Positions 12,901-23,198 of a stretch of DNA of 64,000 nt are shown here, one piece after another. The stretch lies in contig NC_134959.1 in NCBI RefSeq assembly GCF_965638725.1, positions 10,668,417 to 10,732,416 on the forward strand, in the 5' to 3' direction. The notes under the pieces were generated by a model that was not told the DNA's origin, ran no database searches, and saw only the letters and a list, made by a program, of their open reading frames with translations. Position 1 is the stretch's first letter. Each line of letters begins with the position of its first letter. This DNA is from Aptenodytes patagonicus (Eukaryota > Chordata > Aves > Sphenisciformes > Spheniscidae). Position numbers and translations under genes: made by a program.

Positions 12901-15775
12901 GGCACAGTTAGCTTAGGCTTCACTGATGATCACAACCTGTGAAATGACCATGCTGGTGCTATCCATAGCTTAGAAATGGCTTCATCTGAGGGCTCTTGAG
13001 AGTTCTGCAAAGCTAGGACAAGGCACAGGCCTTTCCCAGCACAATCTATCCCAAATACTACAGTAGCGTAGCATCCTGGAGTCTACCAGTAAGCACTGGA
13101 GCATAGTGCTTCATGGGATGAAGGCCCATACCAGGGAAGTTGGGTCACAGGTTAATGTCTGATTTGTTTCAAATTAAGGCTGATATATATAACTTTGTTT
13201 AGTGTCTGTCCATGCTTATGGACTGGTCCAAAAGACAGAACTTGCTCATCTTTCCAAAGATGCCTTTGGAGCAAAACCTACTTTCTGTTATGAATGACCA
13301 TTAGTGCCTGTTAACATGAGACAACCTATGTTCACAGCTTCTATCACTAATTTGTTTAATTCTTATTTGTTATTTTTTCTTTAAAGCTCCACTTAGTTCA
13401 CTGGAATGCCAGAAAATATGCAACATTTGGAGAAGCAGCAGCAGCTCCAGATGGCTTGGCAGTAGTTGGTGTTTTCTTGGAGGTAAGAATCACAAAAATA
13501 GCATGTTTACATGATGAAAAGCGTTATGCTGTCAAGTGTTTGAGAACCAAGCCGCATATTTAAGAAGTGCTTAAGGAAAACAGATGACTTATTGGAAGCA
13601 GTAACTCATTGCAAATTGCTATTAAACTTACTTTAGTAGGAATGTTGAGATTCAGATAAGAAAACAAAACCTATTCAAAGCATAATTATAGTAATACTTA
13701 TTTAACCCGTCTATTCCATTATTTTAGATTGGGAAAGAACATGCCAATATGAACAGACTCACTGATGCTTTGTACATGGTAAAATTTAAAGTAAGTTTTA
13801 AGCTTTTTAAATTTTATTGTTTCTGGGTTATCCTTTAAAAATCAAGCTCATGTACATGTTTGAGACAAAAATAAAAAATCACCCACCACAAATCCTCCCA
13901 TCATTAGAACATCACTGTAGCTGTATTCTCTTCTTCTCTTCCAAAGTTCAGTTTATTTGCCTAATTTCAGGCACCTCCCAAGGTTATGCTGACCCCACTG
14001 GTCATGCAGAGGTTCTACTTTTCCCAGAGTATCTGAAATAGAAAGCTCCATAACCCTTTAGGCTCAGCCCTTACACTCAGCAAAATAATCCTTTTCCACT
14101 TGCCTTCAACAAGTCAAAGCTGGCTGTCTATATTCTGCTGCAAAGATCTGTCAGGGACAATCTTAATGAGGTCCTGAGCTAGTCTATTCTTACAGTGATA
14201 CCTGAAGGTGGTCTTTAACCAGATGTATCTGAGAGCTTTGAAGATTGATACATGCTGCACTTTCTCAAGTGCAGACTGATTAGACCACTACAAATGTTAT
14301 CCTTTCTGGACTTACATGAGGCTAATGCATTCTATAACATGCATAAGTTCTAATATGCAAAATAAACTACATCTAATACTTGAGTGGGCATATTATTTCT
14401 TGCTCCTCTGTATATGCTTGTGAAAGACAGGAAATTAAGGCAGTTACACAGCAATACGTAGGCTGCAGACAATAAATGATACTTTAAGTGGTTTCTTCCA
14501 CTTGCAGGAAAGAAATAGTTATCCCTCAGCTGCAGTGATGGAAGGTCTGCAGGCTTGCCACTGGGGATAAGCTGCTCATTCTGTTCCTTATGAGCAATTT
14601 TACAGACAATTGGACAGTGCTTTCTGAGTGACTAAGTGCCTTTCAGATACTCCTACAGGCTGAAAAAATCTTGCCCTAGACTGCAGTAGTTAAGGCAATC
14701 ATTACTTTAGGCAGCAGCTCCTTCTATTTCTACTGGTCTTTTGGTTGATCCACCTTCGTGTAATTATAGGCTTGAACACTTGATTTTTAAAGCCAATATT
14801 TGTCCTAGGAGACAACTGGGGCCAAGTTTTCCATAGTTTCAAATTTGCTACTGAAATAGATGGGAAGCATAGAAAATAGCAAGTAATGAGACAAGGAATT
14901 CTGCCATGATATTATCTATAGCTCACACTGAACACTATAAACAGAAAACACTTCCTGCCTTATTTTTAGACCTTTTGTGACAAGAGCTGAACTTTGGTAG
15001 AGGCAATGGGGCAAGAACTCAAAGTCCAGTAAGCCAGCAGCAGGCATCACACTTGCCATGCTAATCTTAGATAACAGTTGTTTTAAGGCAGCCAAACTTT
15101 TATAGACTTTTTTCCTTTCCCCTACTTTTTAATATTACTCTAGCATTTTTTCCTCTTTCAAAGAGTTCTCTAACCTGCTCTTAAATGTAAAAAGATAAAT
15201 TTCAAGTATCAATTTTTTTCCAGGGAACAAAAGCACAATTTAGAAGCTTCAACCCCAAATGTCTCCTGCCTTTGAGTCTAGATTATTGGACATACCTTGG
15301 TTCTTTGACAACACCACCCCTTAATGAGAGTGTAACATGGATAGTGCTGAAAGAACCCATCAGAATTTCTGAGAAACAGGTAAACTTTTGATACTCTCCC
15401 AGTTCTTGTGGGCTTCAACACTGGATAAGTCACAGGCAGTGACTGATTTGATTTGCAATGGGGCTAAGTTATAAGACCATTAGCCTGTGAATAATCAGGG
15501 CTTCTGCTTTTTTCTGTTAATACCCTCTAGGATCTTTGAACCTGTTCTACTAACAGATTAAAATGTACTGAATACTTTCCTTTGGTCCTTTTTTAAAAAC
15601 ATTAATATTGATTGCCCTCTTAAGCAGTAAATTTTTTCACATGAATTTACAGCTGGAGAAATTCCGCATGCTCCTCTTCACCAGTGAGGAAGACCAGAGG
15701 ATCCAAATGGCAAATAATTTTCGCCCCCCTCAGCCTCTTAATGGGAGAGTAGTTCGAGCTTCCTTCAAGGCCTGA
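6958..15775 (+). CDS. CA7: Carbonic anhydrase 7, complete seven-exon coding region
   Basis: Joined exons 6958-6997, 9030-9227, 11802-11920, 13387-13482, 13728-13790, 15224-15379 and 15653-15775 give 264 residues, the length of human CA VII, with GT-AG introns and matching phases throughout. The enzyme is a cytosolic zinc alpha-carbonic anhydrase that interconverts CO2 and bicarbonate; in mammals it is prominent in neurons and muscle. The N-terminus [14 protein letters not shown] is specific to CA VII. Zinc ligands are His96 and His98 (QFHFHWG) and His121 (LHLVHW). The proton shuttle is His66 (NNGHSV) and the active-site Thr sits in SLTTPPL. Residue 219 (CA II numbering 217) is Arg in EPIRISE, where human CA VII has a glutathionylated Cys. 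The other such Cys is kept in NPKCLLP (residue 185). It lies head to head with NAE1 and in tandem with PDP2, as in human. There are no frameshifts. Confidence 0.97.
6998..9029 (+). other. CA7: CA7 intron 1
   Basis: This 2.0-kb GT-AG intron is AT-rich. It contains the imperfect tandem duplication at 7687-7832 and no other element I recognise. Confidence 0.85.
7687..7832. repeat. Two-copy tandem duplication, period 76 bp
   Basis: Copy one is 7687-7755 and copy two 7763-7832. Both start TCCAATAAG, share CTTCTGCATAACCTTCAGGA and end in CAG-C/T-TATTTTA. Small indels separate them: GACAAT is missing and a CCAG insert is present in the second copy, so the duplication is not brand new. Confidence 0.85.
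9030..9227 (+). CDS. CA7: CA7 exon 2
   Basis: It encodes residues 14-79, from [14 protein letters not shown] to DTDDKT. It includes the RQSPIDI motif (human has RQSPINI) and proton-shuttle His66 in [10 protein letters not shown]. The acceptor is TTTTGAAG|GA and the donor ACAG|GTGAG. Confidence 0.96.
9228..11801 (+). other. CA7: CA7 intron 2
   Basis: This is a 2.6-kb AT-rich intron. Open frames at 9351-9533 and 9890-10165 lack coding signals such as splice-site support or family motifs. I recognise no repeat. Confidence 0.8.
11802..11920 (+). CDS. CA7: CA7 exon 3
   Basis: It encodes residues 80-119, including [10 protein letters not shown] with zinc ligands His96 and His98, and GSEHTIDGK. 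It ends on a codon boundary at GAG|GTAATG. Confidence 0.96.
11921..13386 (+). other. CA7: CA7 intron 3
   Basis: This is a 1.5-kb intron. More than a third of it is the minus-strand solo LTR at 12352-12898. The rest is unremarkable. Confidence 0.85.
12352..12898 (-). mobile_element. Solo LTR of an avian ERVL-type retrovirus
   Basis: A 547-bp unit starts TGTTGTGG, ends CTAGGACA (TG...CA termini), and is flanked by perfect 5-bp duplications CTGGC (12347-12351 and 12899-12903). On the minus strand it reads as the common avian LTR whose consensus starts TGTGCTGGTTTTGGCTGGGA. The polyadenylation-type CTATTAAACTGTCTTTAT motif is at about 12460-12477. The usual TATA stretch before AAGCTGGGGG is degraded. 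No internal retroviral genes are present, so it arose by LTR-LTR recombination. A 5-bp duplication fits ERVL. It lies antisense to CA7 in intron 3. The subfamily name is not determined. Confidence 0.88.
13387..13482 (+). CDS. CA7: CA7 exon 4
   Basis: It encodes residues 120-151 ([11 protein letters not shown] through VVGVFLE) with the third zinc ligand His121. It is phase 0 at both ends; the donor is GAG|GTAAGA. Confidence 0.96.
13483..13727 (+). other. CA7: CA7 intron 4
   Basis: This is a 245-bp intron with donor GTAAGA and acceptor ATTTTAG. Nothing else is recognised in it. Confidence 0.85.
13728..13790 (+). CDS. CA7: CA7 exon 5
   Basis: It encodes 21 residues (152-172, [20 protein letters not shown] plus K). 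The acceptor is TTTTAG|ATT and the donor AAA|GTAAGT. Confidence 0.95.
13791..15223 (+). other. CA7: CA7 intron 5
   Basis: This is a 1.4-kb AT-rich intron ending in a strong pyrimidine tract (AATTTTTTTCCAG). I see nothing further in it. Confidence 0.8.
15224..15379 (+). CDS. CA7: CA7 exon 6
   Basis: It encodes residues 173-224, with [20 protein letters not shown] (active-site Thr) and EPIRISEKQ. The acceptor TTTTTTTCCAG|GG and donor CAG|GTAAAC are both good. Confidence 0.96.
15653..15775 (+). CDS. CA7: CA7 exon 7 (last coding)
   Basis: It encodes residues 225-264, with the conserved [12 protein letters not shown] and [17 protein letters not shown] segments, then TGA at 15773-15775. Confidence 0.96.
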   Translation: MEKFRMLLFTSEEDQRIQMANNFRPPQPLNGRVVRASFKA

Positions 15776-17450
15776 AGAAAACTGATAATGGCCCTGAGGT
15801 ATCCAGAGCTTCCACATCTGAGATACTATAAACAGAAACTCTGGTCTTCAGATCACTCATGGAACACACAAGATAGCCATTTCCATGAACACTCTACTTG
15901 GAGGGGGACAATCTTCTGATTTTATATTTTGAATTGCTCATTCTTTTGAAAAATGGGTTATTTTTAACTAGCCCTTCTTAATATAAGGGATAGTTGAGTA
16001 AACGAGAGTGTTCTCAAAGACCTGAAATTCTAAAAATTAAGATGAAATTAAAATCCCACTTAATATAAAATGGGAAATTATGTAGTGATCTACTAGTACG
16101 GATGGTCACAACTTCTAGTTGTCTCATTTAATACATGATGAAACAGTAGTCAAGAATTTTGGACAAATTTGACTTAAATTTTCTTTACCGATCTTTTTTT
16201 AGCATTTGCTGAGCTCTGTCTGATTTAAAGATTGCTTTCACTGTATTCTTGCTGTCTGTTGACACAGCGCACATGAGTAGCACTAGAAAAAAGTTCTTTA
16301 CTCACCTCAAGCAGGGACTGGTATGAAAACTACATATATATTTTAAAGTTACTGTTCTAAGATGCTGTTTTATAACTAATTTAAAATAACAATGTAAATG
16401 CTGTGTTTAAAAGCAGGCCATTTTATTGCACAGTGTTGTTCAGACATTTGTTCTTTTAGTCCACGCAACATACATAACTAATGCCCTTGTCACTTTTGTT
16501 GAAAAGAACATCTATAGTAATTCAGGTATGTGTTTTGTCGTTCTCAATTGTTCAAATTCTACCTCAGTTAAGTGATTTGCTCTGCAATATGATCTCCTTT
16601 GCTGTTTGCCCTAAAGAAAGTAGGTATTTTGTTTACTTTAGGGACCTAACATGGGTAGACCTTGACCGCACTGAATGTGCATTGCTGCACAAATCCCCTC
16701 ACTATGCCAGTCTGTCAGGGATACTCACTGCAGATAGGAGGTTTCATCAGTCCCAAGTCCTTTTACCTCTTCAAAAGAAAGTTGCTTCAGAAAAGCCATG
16801 TGTTAGTATTACTGTTTCTGCAGCTTAGTGACAAAATTCAGACTTGTGTCTCTGGTATTAAATACAGTGATGCTATCTGTAACTGTCCACAGTCTATTTT
16901 CAGTTACTTTAATTCTGGGCTTCAAAAGTTCTGCTTCATCTGTATAGTTTAGATAGAAATTGCTGATGTTTATTAATTTTCATCAGCTTGGATGGTAAAA
17001 TAGTCGATGTACAATGTAAAGGAAAGCAGGGGGGGAAAAGGAGAACAGCTACTATGGACTGGTCCCCTTCTTCAGAAAGGGAGAAAGACACTAGATGTGA
17101 AGCACAGTACAAGGAATGGAACACTAGAATTCTAGACTTAACTCTTCCACAGTTTTTCTGGTACACTGACCTAAAACTTTCTGTTCCTCAGTTTCCTCTT
17201 ACATAAAATGAGGGTAACACTGACCTACCTCACAGGGATGTTGTGAGGGCTAATCCAGCATTGTTTTAGATGTGAGATTCTTACACAGCAGATGCTAAAG
17301 GAAACAGAAAATCATTACAAAATGCAATGTTTTTAGCTATTATGAATACAAATTTGCTAGTAATGCAAACCAGTATTGCAGAAAATCTATTTAATGTATC
17401 TTAATTTCTTTAACAAATGAAATAAATGAGAATTTAAAATCAAGTGTGCA
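15776..17450 (+). other. CA7: CA7 3' UTR (inferred extent)
   Basis: The first AATAAA after the CA7 stop is at 17421-17426, followed by a GT-rich stretch (GTGTGCATCTCTTGGTC), which would give a 3' UTR of about 1.65 kb. An ATTAAA near 16045 could serve a shorter form. A MIR fossil (about 17165-17290) lies inside the long form. The end is inferred from signals only. Confidence 0.4.
17165..17290 (+). repeat. MIR-type SINE fossil in CA7 3' UTR
   Basis: CCTCAGTTTCCTCTTACATA, AAATGAGGGTAACACTGACC and TACCTCACAGGGATGTTGTG follow the MIR core (CCTCAGTTTCCTCATCTGTA, AAATGGGGATAATA, TACCTCATAGGGTTGTTGTG) closely, with a GAGGGCTAATCCAG tail. Conservation of this core is better than in the other fossils here. 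Confidence 0.75.
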
Positions 17451-18249
17451 TCTCTTGGTCCTTTATTTTTAATAGACCTACCTCTCCCTACTTACAGCAC
17501 TGTTTTTCTTGGACTTTCATTCACAGAAATGCTGTTTGATATATTCAACTGATGCATCTATTTCAGATCAAGGAATGATTTACTTGCCTTCAGTTTCATA
17601 GAAACCTTGGTTATGCTGTAGTAGAATAATCTAAGTACAGATAAGGGTTATCTTTCCCAAGTTTCTGATTTTTTTTAAGTTCTAGAAAGCCTACCTGTGT
17701 TTAAAAACTATTTTTAGTCTATAATCACAATTCTTCCTATCTTGTGGGACTAACAGTTTCTACTTCAGCTTAATCCTTTCACTCAAGAAATTCTGACATA
17801 TTTTGTGCATCTTAAATGACTTCTTGCCCAGTCAGAGTTGATTCATGACAACAATAATTTATGTCCCTGTTTAAAATTAGTCTCTTCATGTAGGTTTTAA
17901 TTTTAACTGTAAAAAGTCTTTCAAAAGAATCTTACATATCTGATAGCCCAAATACATTTATTAGGGGTAAATTAAAATACTTTCCTGACTAAACTTTAAT
18001 CAATATTACTTACCATGTAATAGCTTAACCAAACTACCAAAGTCCTGCTGCAGTAGTATTAGTACACACTTTTTATGGAGCAGGTCACTGATCGATATTT
18101 TCAGTGTTTTCTCTCATTCTAGGCGTATAAGTAGGTTTCTGTTCACTCAGTCTCTCACAAAAGGTAAAGAGGGCTGTATACCAAAACTTTGTCCAGTTTT
18201 TTCTCCAGCTACAACCACTCAGTCTAATACAATAAAAATCTTATTTATC

Positions 18250-18400
18250 AACAGAATGTGTCCATTATATGACCTTGAACATGGTACTTAAGTGTCTTTA
18301 AGGATGGCTTGCTCATGCACAACAGAAGGATAATGTTTAGCTCCCAAGGTTATTGTAAAAGCTTAGCTATTGTAAAGAGCTTTAAATGCTGAATCCACCA
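18250..18400 (+). repeat. MIR-type SINE fossil
   Basis: TATGACCTTGAACATGGTAC matches the MIR segment TGTGACCTTGGGCAAGTCAC. ATAATGTTTAGCTCCCAAGG and TTATTGTAAAAGC then match the ATAATAGTACCTACCTCATAGG and GTTGTTGTGAGG blocks, and GTAAAGAGCTTTAAATGCT matches the GTAAAGCGCTTAGAACAG end. The order and spacing are as in MIR. Confidence 0.65.
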
Positions 18401-18934
18401 AGGTGTTCAGTTTCTGGGAGAAAATGAACTATTTTTGTATGTTTTTAATACAATTTAATGCACTTCATTTATTTTGAGATTATAAAAGCAAACTGCAAGA
18501 AAAAATATCAAATATTATATGAAATAGTGAATTTTACTGTATATTCAATGAAAAATGCAATCAGTATGATGAAAGTATAGTATTCAGTTAGATTAAGCTT
18601 TGTTGTACTGTCCTTTCCCTGTAACTGAAAATATAGTCCACCAGGAAAACATAGCAAAAGTGATAACAATAGAACTGATTGTTCCCCACGAAAAGACTTA
18701 AAATCACCAATCTAAGTTATTTTTCAGAAGGGGGTGGCATGAAGAGCTTCACCGATGATTCCTTCTCATTTAGCAAAGTTCTAGTAAGAATATTCTGTGG
18801 TACAAGGGACAGTATTCCTTTGTATTCCTTTACAGGTTCTTGACTTGTTAGTTAATGTATTGGTTGAAATATAGTTAACTTGAGAGCCCTATAGCAAGAA
18901 TTCCTTTATTTCTTTTACCTATGTTATTTTACCT

Positions 18935-19020
18935 TGTTATCCATGAGGTGAGGATAATGAAACCCAAGGACTGTGTACTATATTTATAATATGCTTTGAG
19001 ACCCTCAGAAGATACTAACT
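18935..19020 (+). repeat. Possible MIR-family fragment
   Basis: ATGAGGTGAGGATAATGAAA and TATGCTTTGAGACCCTCAGA resemble the centre and right end of a MIR-family SINE. It is short and diverged. Confidence 0.4.
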
Positions 19021-22000
19021 ATAACAGTACAAACTTCTATTTAATAATTCCACTTTCGATCTATGTTTCGGTGCTTGCATATACAGACGTGACCATCAAT
19101 TTACAGAAGTGCTGCACTTTGTAAGACCATAGGAATCAAGCCACTATTACCAGTTTGCTTGTCTGAACTCCTAACAATATTCTAGCTAGCACCTCTAGCA
19201 CAAATGTCCCCCTCAAAGGCAATTCATAGGGCCAAATACCTGTGCTATGCGTCAGTACTTTTTGAGGATTTTCAGAAACTTCATTTTTTCTGTTTTCCTT
19301 CTGACTTGTCTTCCCCTGCACACAAACATTACTCAGCAAAGCTCCTCCACCAAGGTCATTCAAATTCTAGAACATATGCTATCCTTATCTTCTACCAACT
19401 ATGTTAAAGGAAAAATAGCAGTTGACCAACTACTCCAGCAGGACTGAGCTTAACTTGTAATAGGATCACAGTTGTCATGACTGAGAGAACACGAGGCCTT
19501 ACGTTTAGGACAGTGACTGAAATTGCACAGCTGTAAAAGCTAGACTAAAAATGCCATCTAGTGGCTGGCTGTTTCCATTTCTTACCACAACGCTTAAAAC
19601 AATTGAACACTTAACGCTTAACAATTTTTAAGGCCAATTCAGTCAAAATACAACAGATGAGAGAATTTAACTTTAACTTTGACAATAATTATTTTTAAAG
19701 GTATGGGTCAATGTAATTGAAATCCCTGTGCTGGCAGTCCTTGAAACTCCTCTATCAGATAAAAATCCATCTTACAAAACAAACTCAATAAATCAGTTAC
19801 AATTTTTTGTTCCTCTTTTCACTGACAGAGTGGAGATATCCTCTGCCTGGTAAACTGCACACTATGTTAACTTCAACTTTTTAACTTTAGTAGCTATAGT
19901 TAAGGTTCAACTTAGGTTTCTTTCCCATCCTCTGCAAACAGAAAGATTTTTAGGCAGTTTCAGTTATATAGTTGATATGATCTGATTTATAATGATTTAT
20001 AATGATAAATTTCATGATGAGTGTAAATTAACCCAAACATAAGCATCAGGGGAAAAGTGTTGCGAGGTACCTTGTCACCAGATGGTGCTTTTGGTGGTGT
20101 TCAAAGGTCAGAAGGATAAAAAAGGAAGCGTTTCAGGAAAAAAGCAGAGATAAGTCTGAAAAAAATGAGATGTTATCTTATACCTCTGAATTCCTTCTGC
20201 ATGCAAAAGTGACCGTTTAGTAAAGACACCAAGTATCAAAGCATGTTGCTCTACGCTGACTGTAAGGGGGGGGAGGGTGTTAAGTTTTTTCTCACTTACC
20301 CTGAGGAAACTAGAGTATACTGATGAAACCTGACTGACTTCAACAGAACTATTCCCAATTTGCATGGCTGTAAGGCAGAGAATGATTTATACCTCAGTAT
20401 AAATGCATTTATACTGCTACCTGCATTACATTTGAATCTTAGTAAAATTTCAGCCCCTCACTCCAGGTTGTGAACAGCAACATAGTAATACAAACCGTCA
20501 TTTCATTTCATTTCACATTAAGATAGTGGAATATTAAATGCAGCAATCCAGGAGTCAACCCATCCTGTTCATCTGTTGGAGGGGAAGAAAGTGGAAGGAC
20601 GAGAGGGAGGAAAGGAATACAATTACTTTTCTACACATGAGCACTTCATACCAAGCCAGAAGACTTTCCTGCACTTGTAAGCCATCCCCAATAAATTTAA
20701 ACTCACTTTTACAGTGGTACAGAACCTTAACTGAACATGTATTTCAGTTTAACTCAAACCAGTTCATAAGCAATGTCTGGTAAAAATTATATATGTAGAG
20801 TTCAGATCCAATTACAGCAACTAGATAGGCCTTTGCACCAGTCCAATCACATTAACTTAAACTCGATCTTCAGTTTAACCCCTGCAACTTCATACATAGA
20901 CACACTGCTTAGCCTCTGCTGTAACAGCAGAGGTTAAATGAAGTTGGAGAGTTGGAATGGCATTTTTCCTACAGTTGTTCATTTTGTTTACCTCTGTTCA
21001 TTGAGATTTCTTGCAGCTTGTTTGCTTTCCTAGCATTTGAGTATTTGTTTTAGATTGTATAGGAAGATCAAAGACTGGAATTTGCTATAACGAAACTAGG
21101 AAAATGCAATTGCTTCAACAGACCTAGAGGAAATTTATTTTTCCCAGTCTCATTCCTGTTTTTATTTTGTTTGTTTATAAGAAGAGATTTCTGCATCTAA
21201 AGTACTAATTTGCCTTTTGTGAAAATTCAAAATATGATATACAGCAAATTAAATGTATTTCACTATTCACAGGGCAAAATACATACAGTAAACAGCAGAC
21301 ATTTTTAAAGGCTCTGAGCAGGAAGGTATCCAAGTGTTTTGTGGACTGGCGTTGTATTAATTTCCTTTCAAAAAGCTGGTTAGCTAGACAGTTGTGCTTT
21401 TTGTGCAAAGGCAAGTTCCGACTCAATCTGTATCCTCTAAGATGGACCAGAGAATCAATTCATTCAAAGGACCTACCTTCCTTTGCGTGATGGTCATTCA
21501 CAAGTTTCCAAAGGGTTTGGATCTATGGCTATTTTCTAATGGGTATCGCTAGACTAAGTCTTTCTCTCCATTTCAGGAAAATCGCTAGTAAACTACTTTT
21601 CTTTGGATTCAAATTGTGTTGGTTACTAGTCAGCTTTTTGGAAAAGTATTAGTTATTTATTAGACATATTATTCTGGTTTTTAACTTGCTGTCTTAGGAA
21701 CATCAGGCTTATTTGATGGTTCTGTTCTTCATGTGTCCCTATAACAAGAAATGTTTACAAAGCACTAGGAGTCCCACACCTTCCATGAATATCAATTAGT
21801 TAGTGGAAAGTAATCCATCGTAGCACCTGCTGTGAAGGCAGTGGTAACTGACGGGCATCTGTTTGCAGCTTCTGGAAGCAGAAGCTGTATATATTGCATC
21901 AAATTAGCCACAGCCAGTTGCCCAAACAAACAAGGCGAGAAGAAAATGTAATGTTCCATGGGAACAAAGGAGACCCCAAATAGTGCAGTATCAGTGTAAG

Positions 22001-22155
22001 GAAAGTCAGATAGAAAGCTTTAAGTTTCCCTGTCCAGTTAGTCACAGAATTAGCCTCCTTTTATAAAAGGACACAAAAAATTAGAAACAAAGGCCGCGGC
22101 TCTGGCTGGGGGGGTCTGCACCATCTACCCCAGCAGTGGCGATGCCTCCACTCAG

Positions 22156-23196
22156 ATGGAGCCGCTGAAGGGAGAGGCTGCAGTGCAGACCTCAGGCTGC
22201 AGGAAGTGCCTGGACCTCTCTCCTGGGGCAGGGACAGGCAGCAGACCTGCCTGCAAAAGGTGTGCCCAGGTCGAGGACCTCCTGCAGCAGGTGGCTGAGC
22301 TGCAGGACGCGGTGAGAAGGCTGCGTAACATCAGGGAGGCGGAGAAGGAGTTAGGTAGCTGGTTCCAGGTGGAGAAGGAGTTAGATAGCTGGTTCCAAGT
22401 GCAGTCTGCAGTGGACCCACAGCCTACGGCCAAACAGCCAAAAACTCCCCCACCGGCACATGCAGAAGGGAGCAGGGGGGGCCAATAATGCAGAAGAATG
22501 GACGGTTGCAAAGGCAAGGACCAGCAGGAGGAAGAGGCTTCCCCCGAAGCCTGAGGTGCCCTTGCAGAACCGCTTCACCGCTCTGCAGGCCGAAGAGGAA
22601 AGTCCTGTCACACCAGGAGAAGCACTGACGCTGAGTAATGCAGCCTGATCTGCCCCCCGTGTAACAACCAGCACAACTAAGAAAAGGCAACGGGTGATAG
22701 TAGTAGGTGACTCTCTTCTGAGCGGTACGAAGGCACCCATTTGCCGACAGGACGCACTCTCTAGAGAGGTGTGCTGCTTACCAGGGGCTCGTATCAGGAA
22801 TGTCACCGAGAGGCTACCAAGCCTCATACAGTCCACTGACTATTATCCGCTGCTGCTGTTTCACGTGGCACCAGTGACACAGCCAGGAGCAGTCTGAGGA
22901 CTATCAAGAAGGACTACAGAGCCCTGGGAGCGGCGGTAAGGGACTCTGGAGCGCAGGCAGTTTTTTCATCGGTCCTGCCGGTCAAAGGGAAGGGGTTTGA
23001 AAGGGCCAGTCGAATCTGGCGAGTCAACAAATGGTTACGGGACTGGTGCCACAGCCAGGGGTTTGGCTACTTAGACCATGGGACTCGCTTTGAGAAACCT
23101 GGTCTACTGGGGGCTGACTGGATCCATCTGTCAGAGAAGGGGAAGAGCATCTTCAGTCATAGGCTGGCCAAGCTGGTGAAGAGGGCTTTAAACTAG
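22156..23196 (+). pseudogene. CR1 ORF1 remnant (coiled-coil plus esterase-like region)
   Basis: ORF1 of CR1 encodes an RNA-binding or nucleoprotein-like factor with a C-terminal SGNH (GDSL-like) esterase domain. Here the first frame (22156-22488) has a Cys pair motif (CRKC...CKRC) and a heptad-rich segment (VEDLLQQVAELQDAVRRL), followed by a 10-residue duplication EKELGSWFQV/EKELDSWFQV. A frame change leads to 22460-22648, which ends at TGA. The esterase block I nucleophile motif VIVVGDSLLSG follows at about 22696-22728. A further break falls at the position where relatives carry the GTND motif. The C-terminal part (WRVNKWLRDWCHSQGFGYLD, then [17 protein letters not shown]) is in another frame and ends at TAG 23194-23196, three bases before the ORF2 ATG. 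It is not functional as read. Confidence 0.8.
22342..22401 (+). repeat. 30-bp in-frame tandem duplication in CR1 ORF1
   Basis: Units 22342-22371 and 22372-22401 differ at two positions. Each encodes EKEL(G/D)SWFQV. The duplication sits directly after the coiled-coil segment of ORF1. Confidence 0.9.
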
Positions 23197-23198
23197 AG

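Larger units (their letters stand above)
17451..22085. other. Intergenic spacer, CA7 to CR1 copy 1
   Basis: This is AT-rich DNA with MIR fossils at about 18250-18400 and 18935-19020. Open frames at 19136-19447, 20108-20365, 20538-20783 and 21205-21426 show no recognisable protein features, and I treat them as chance. Confidence 0.6.
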
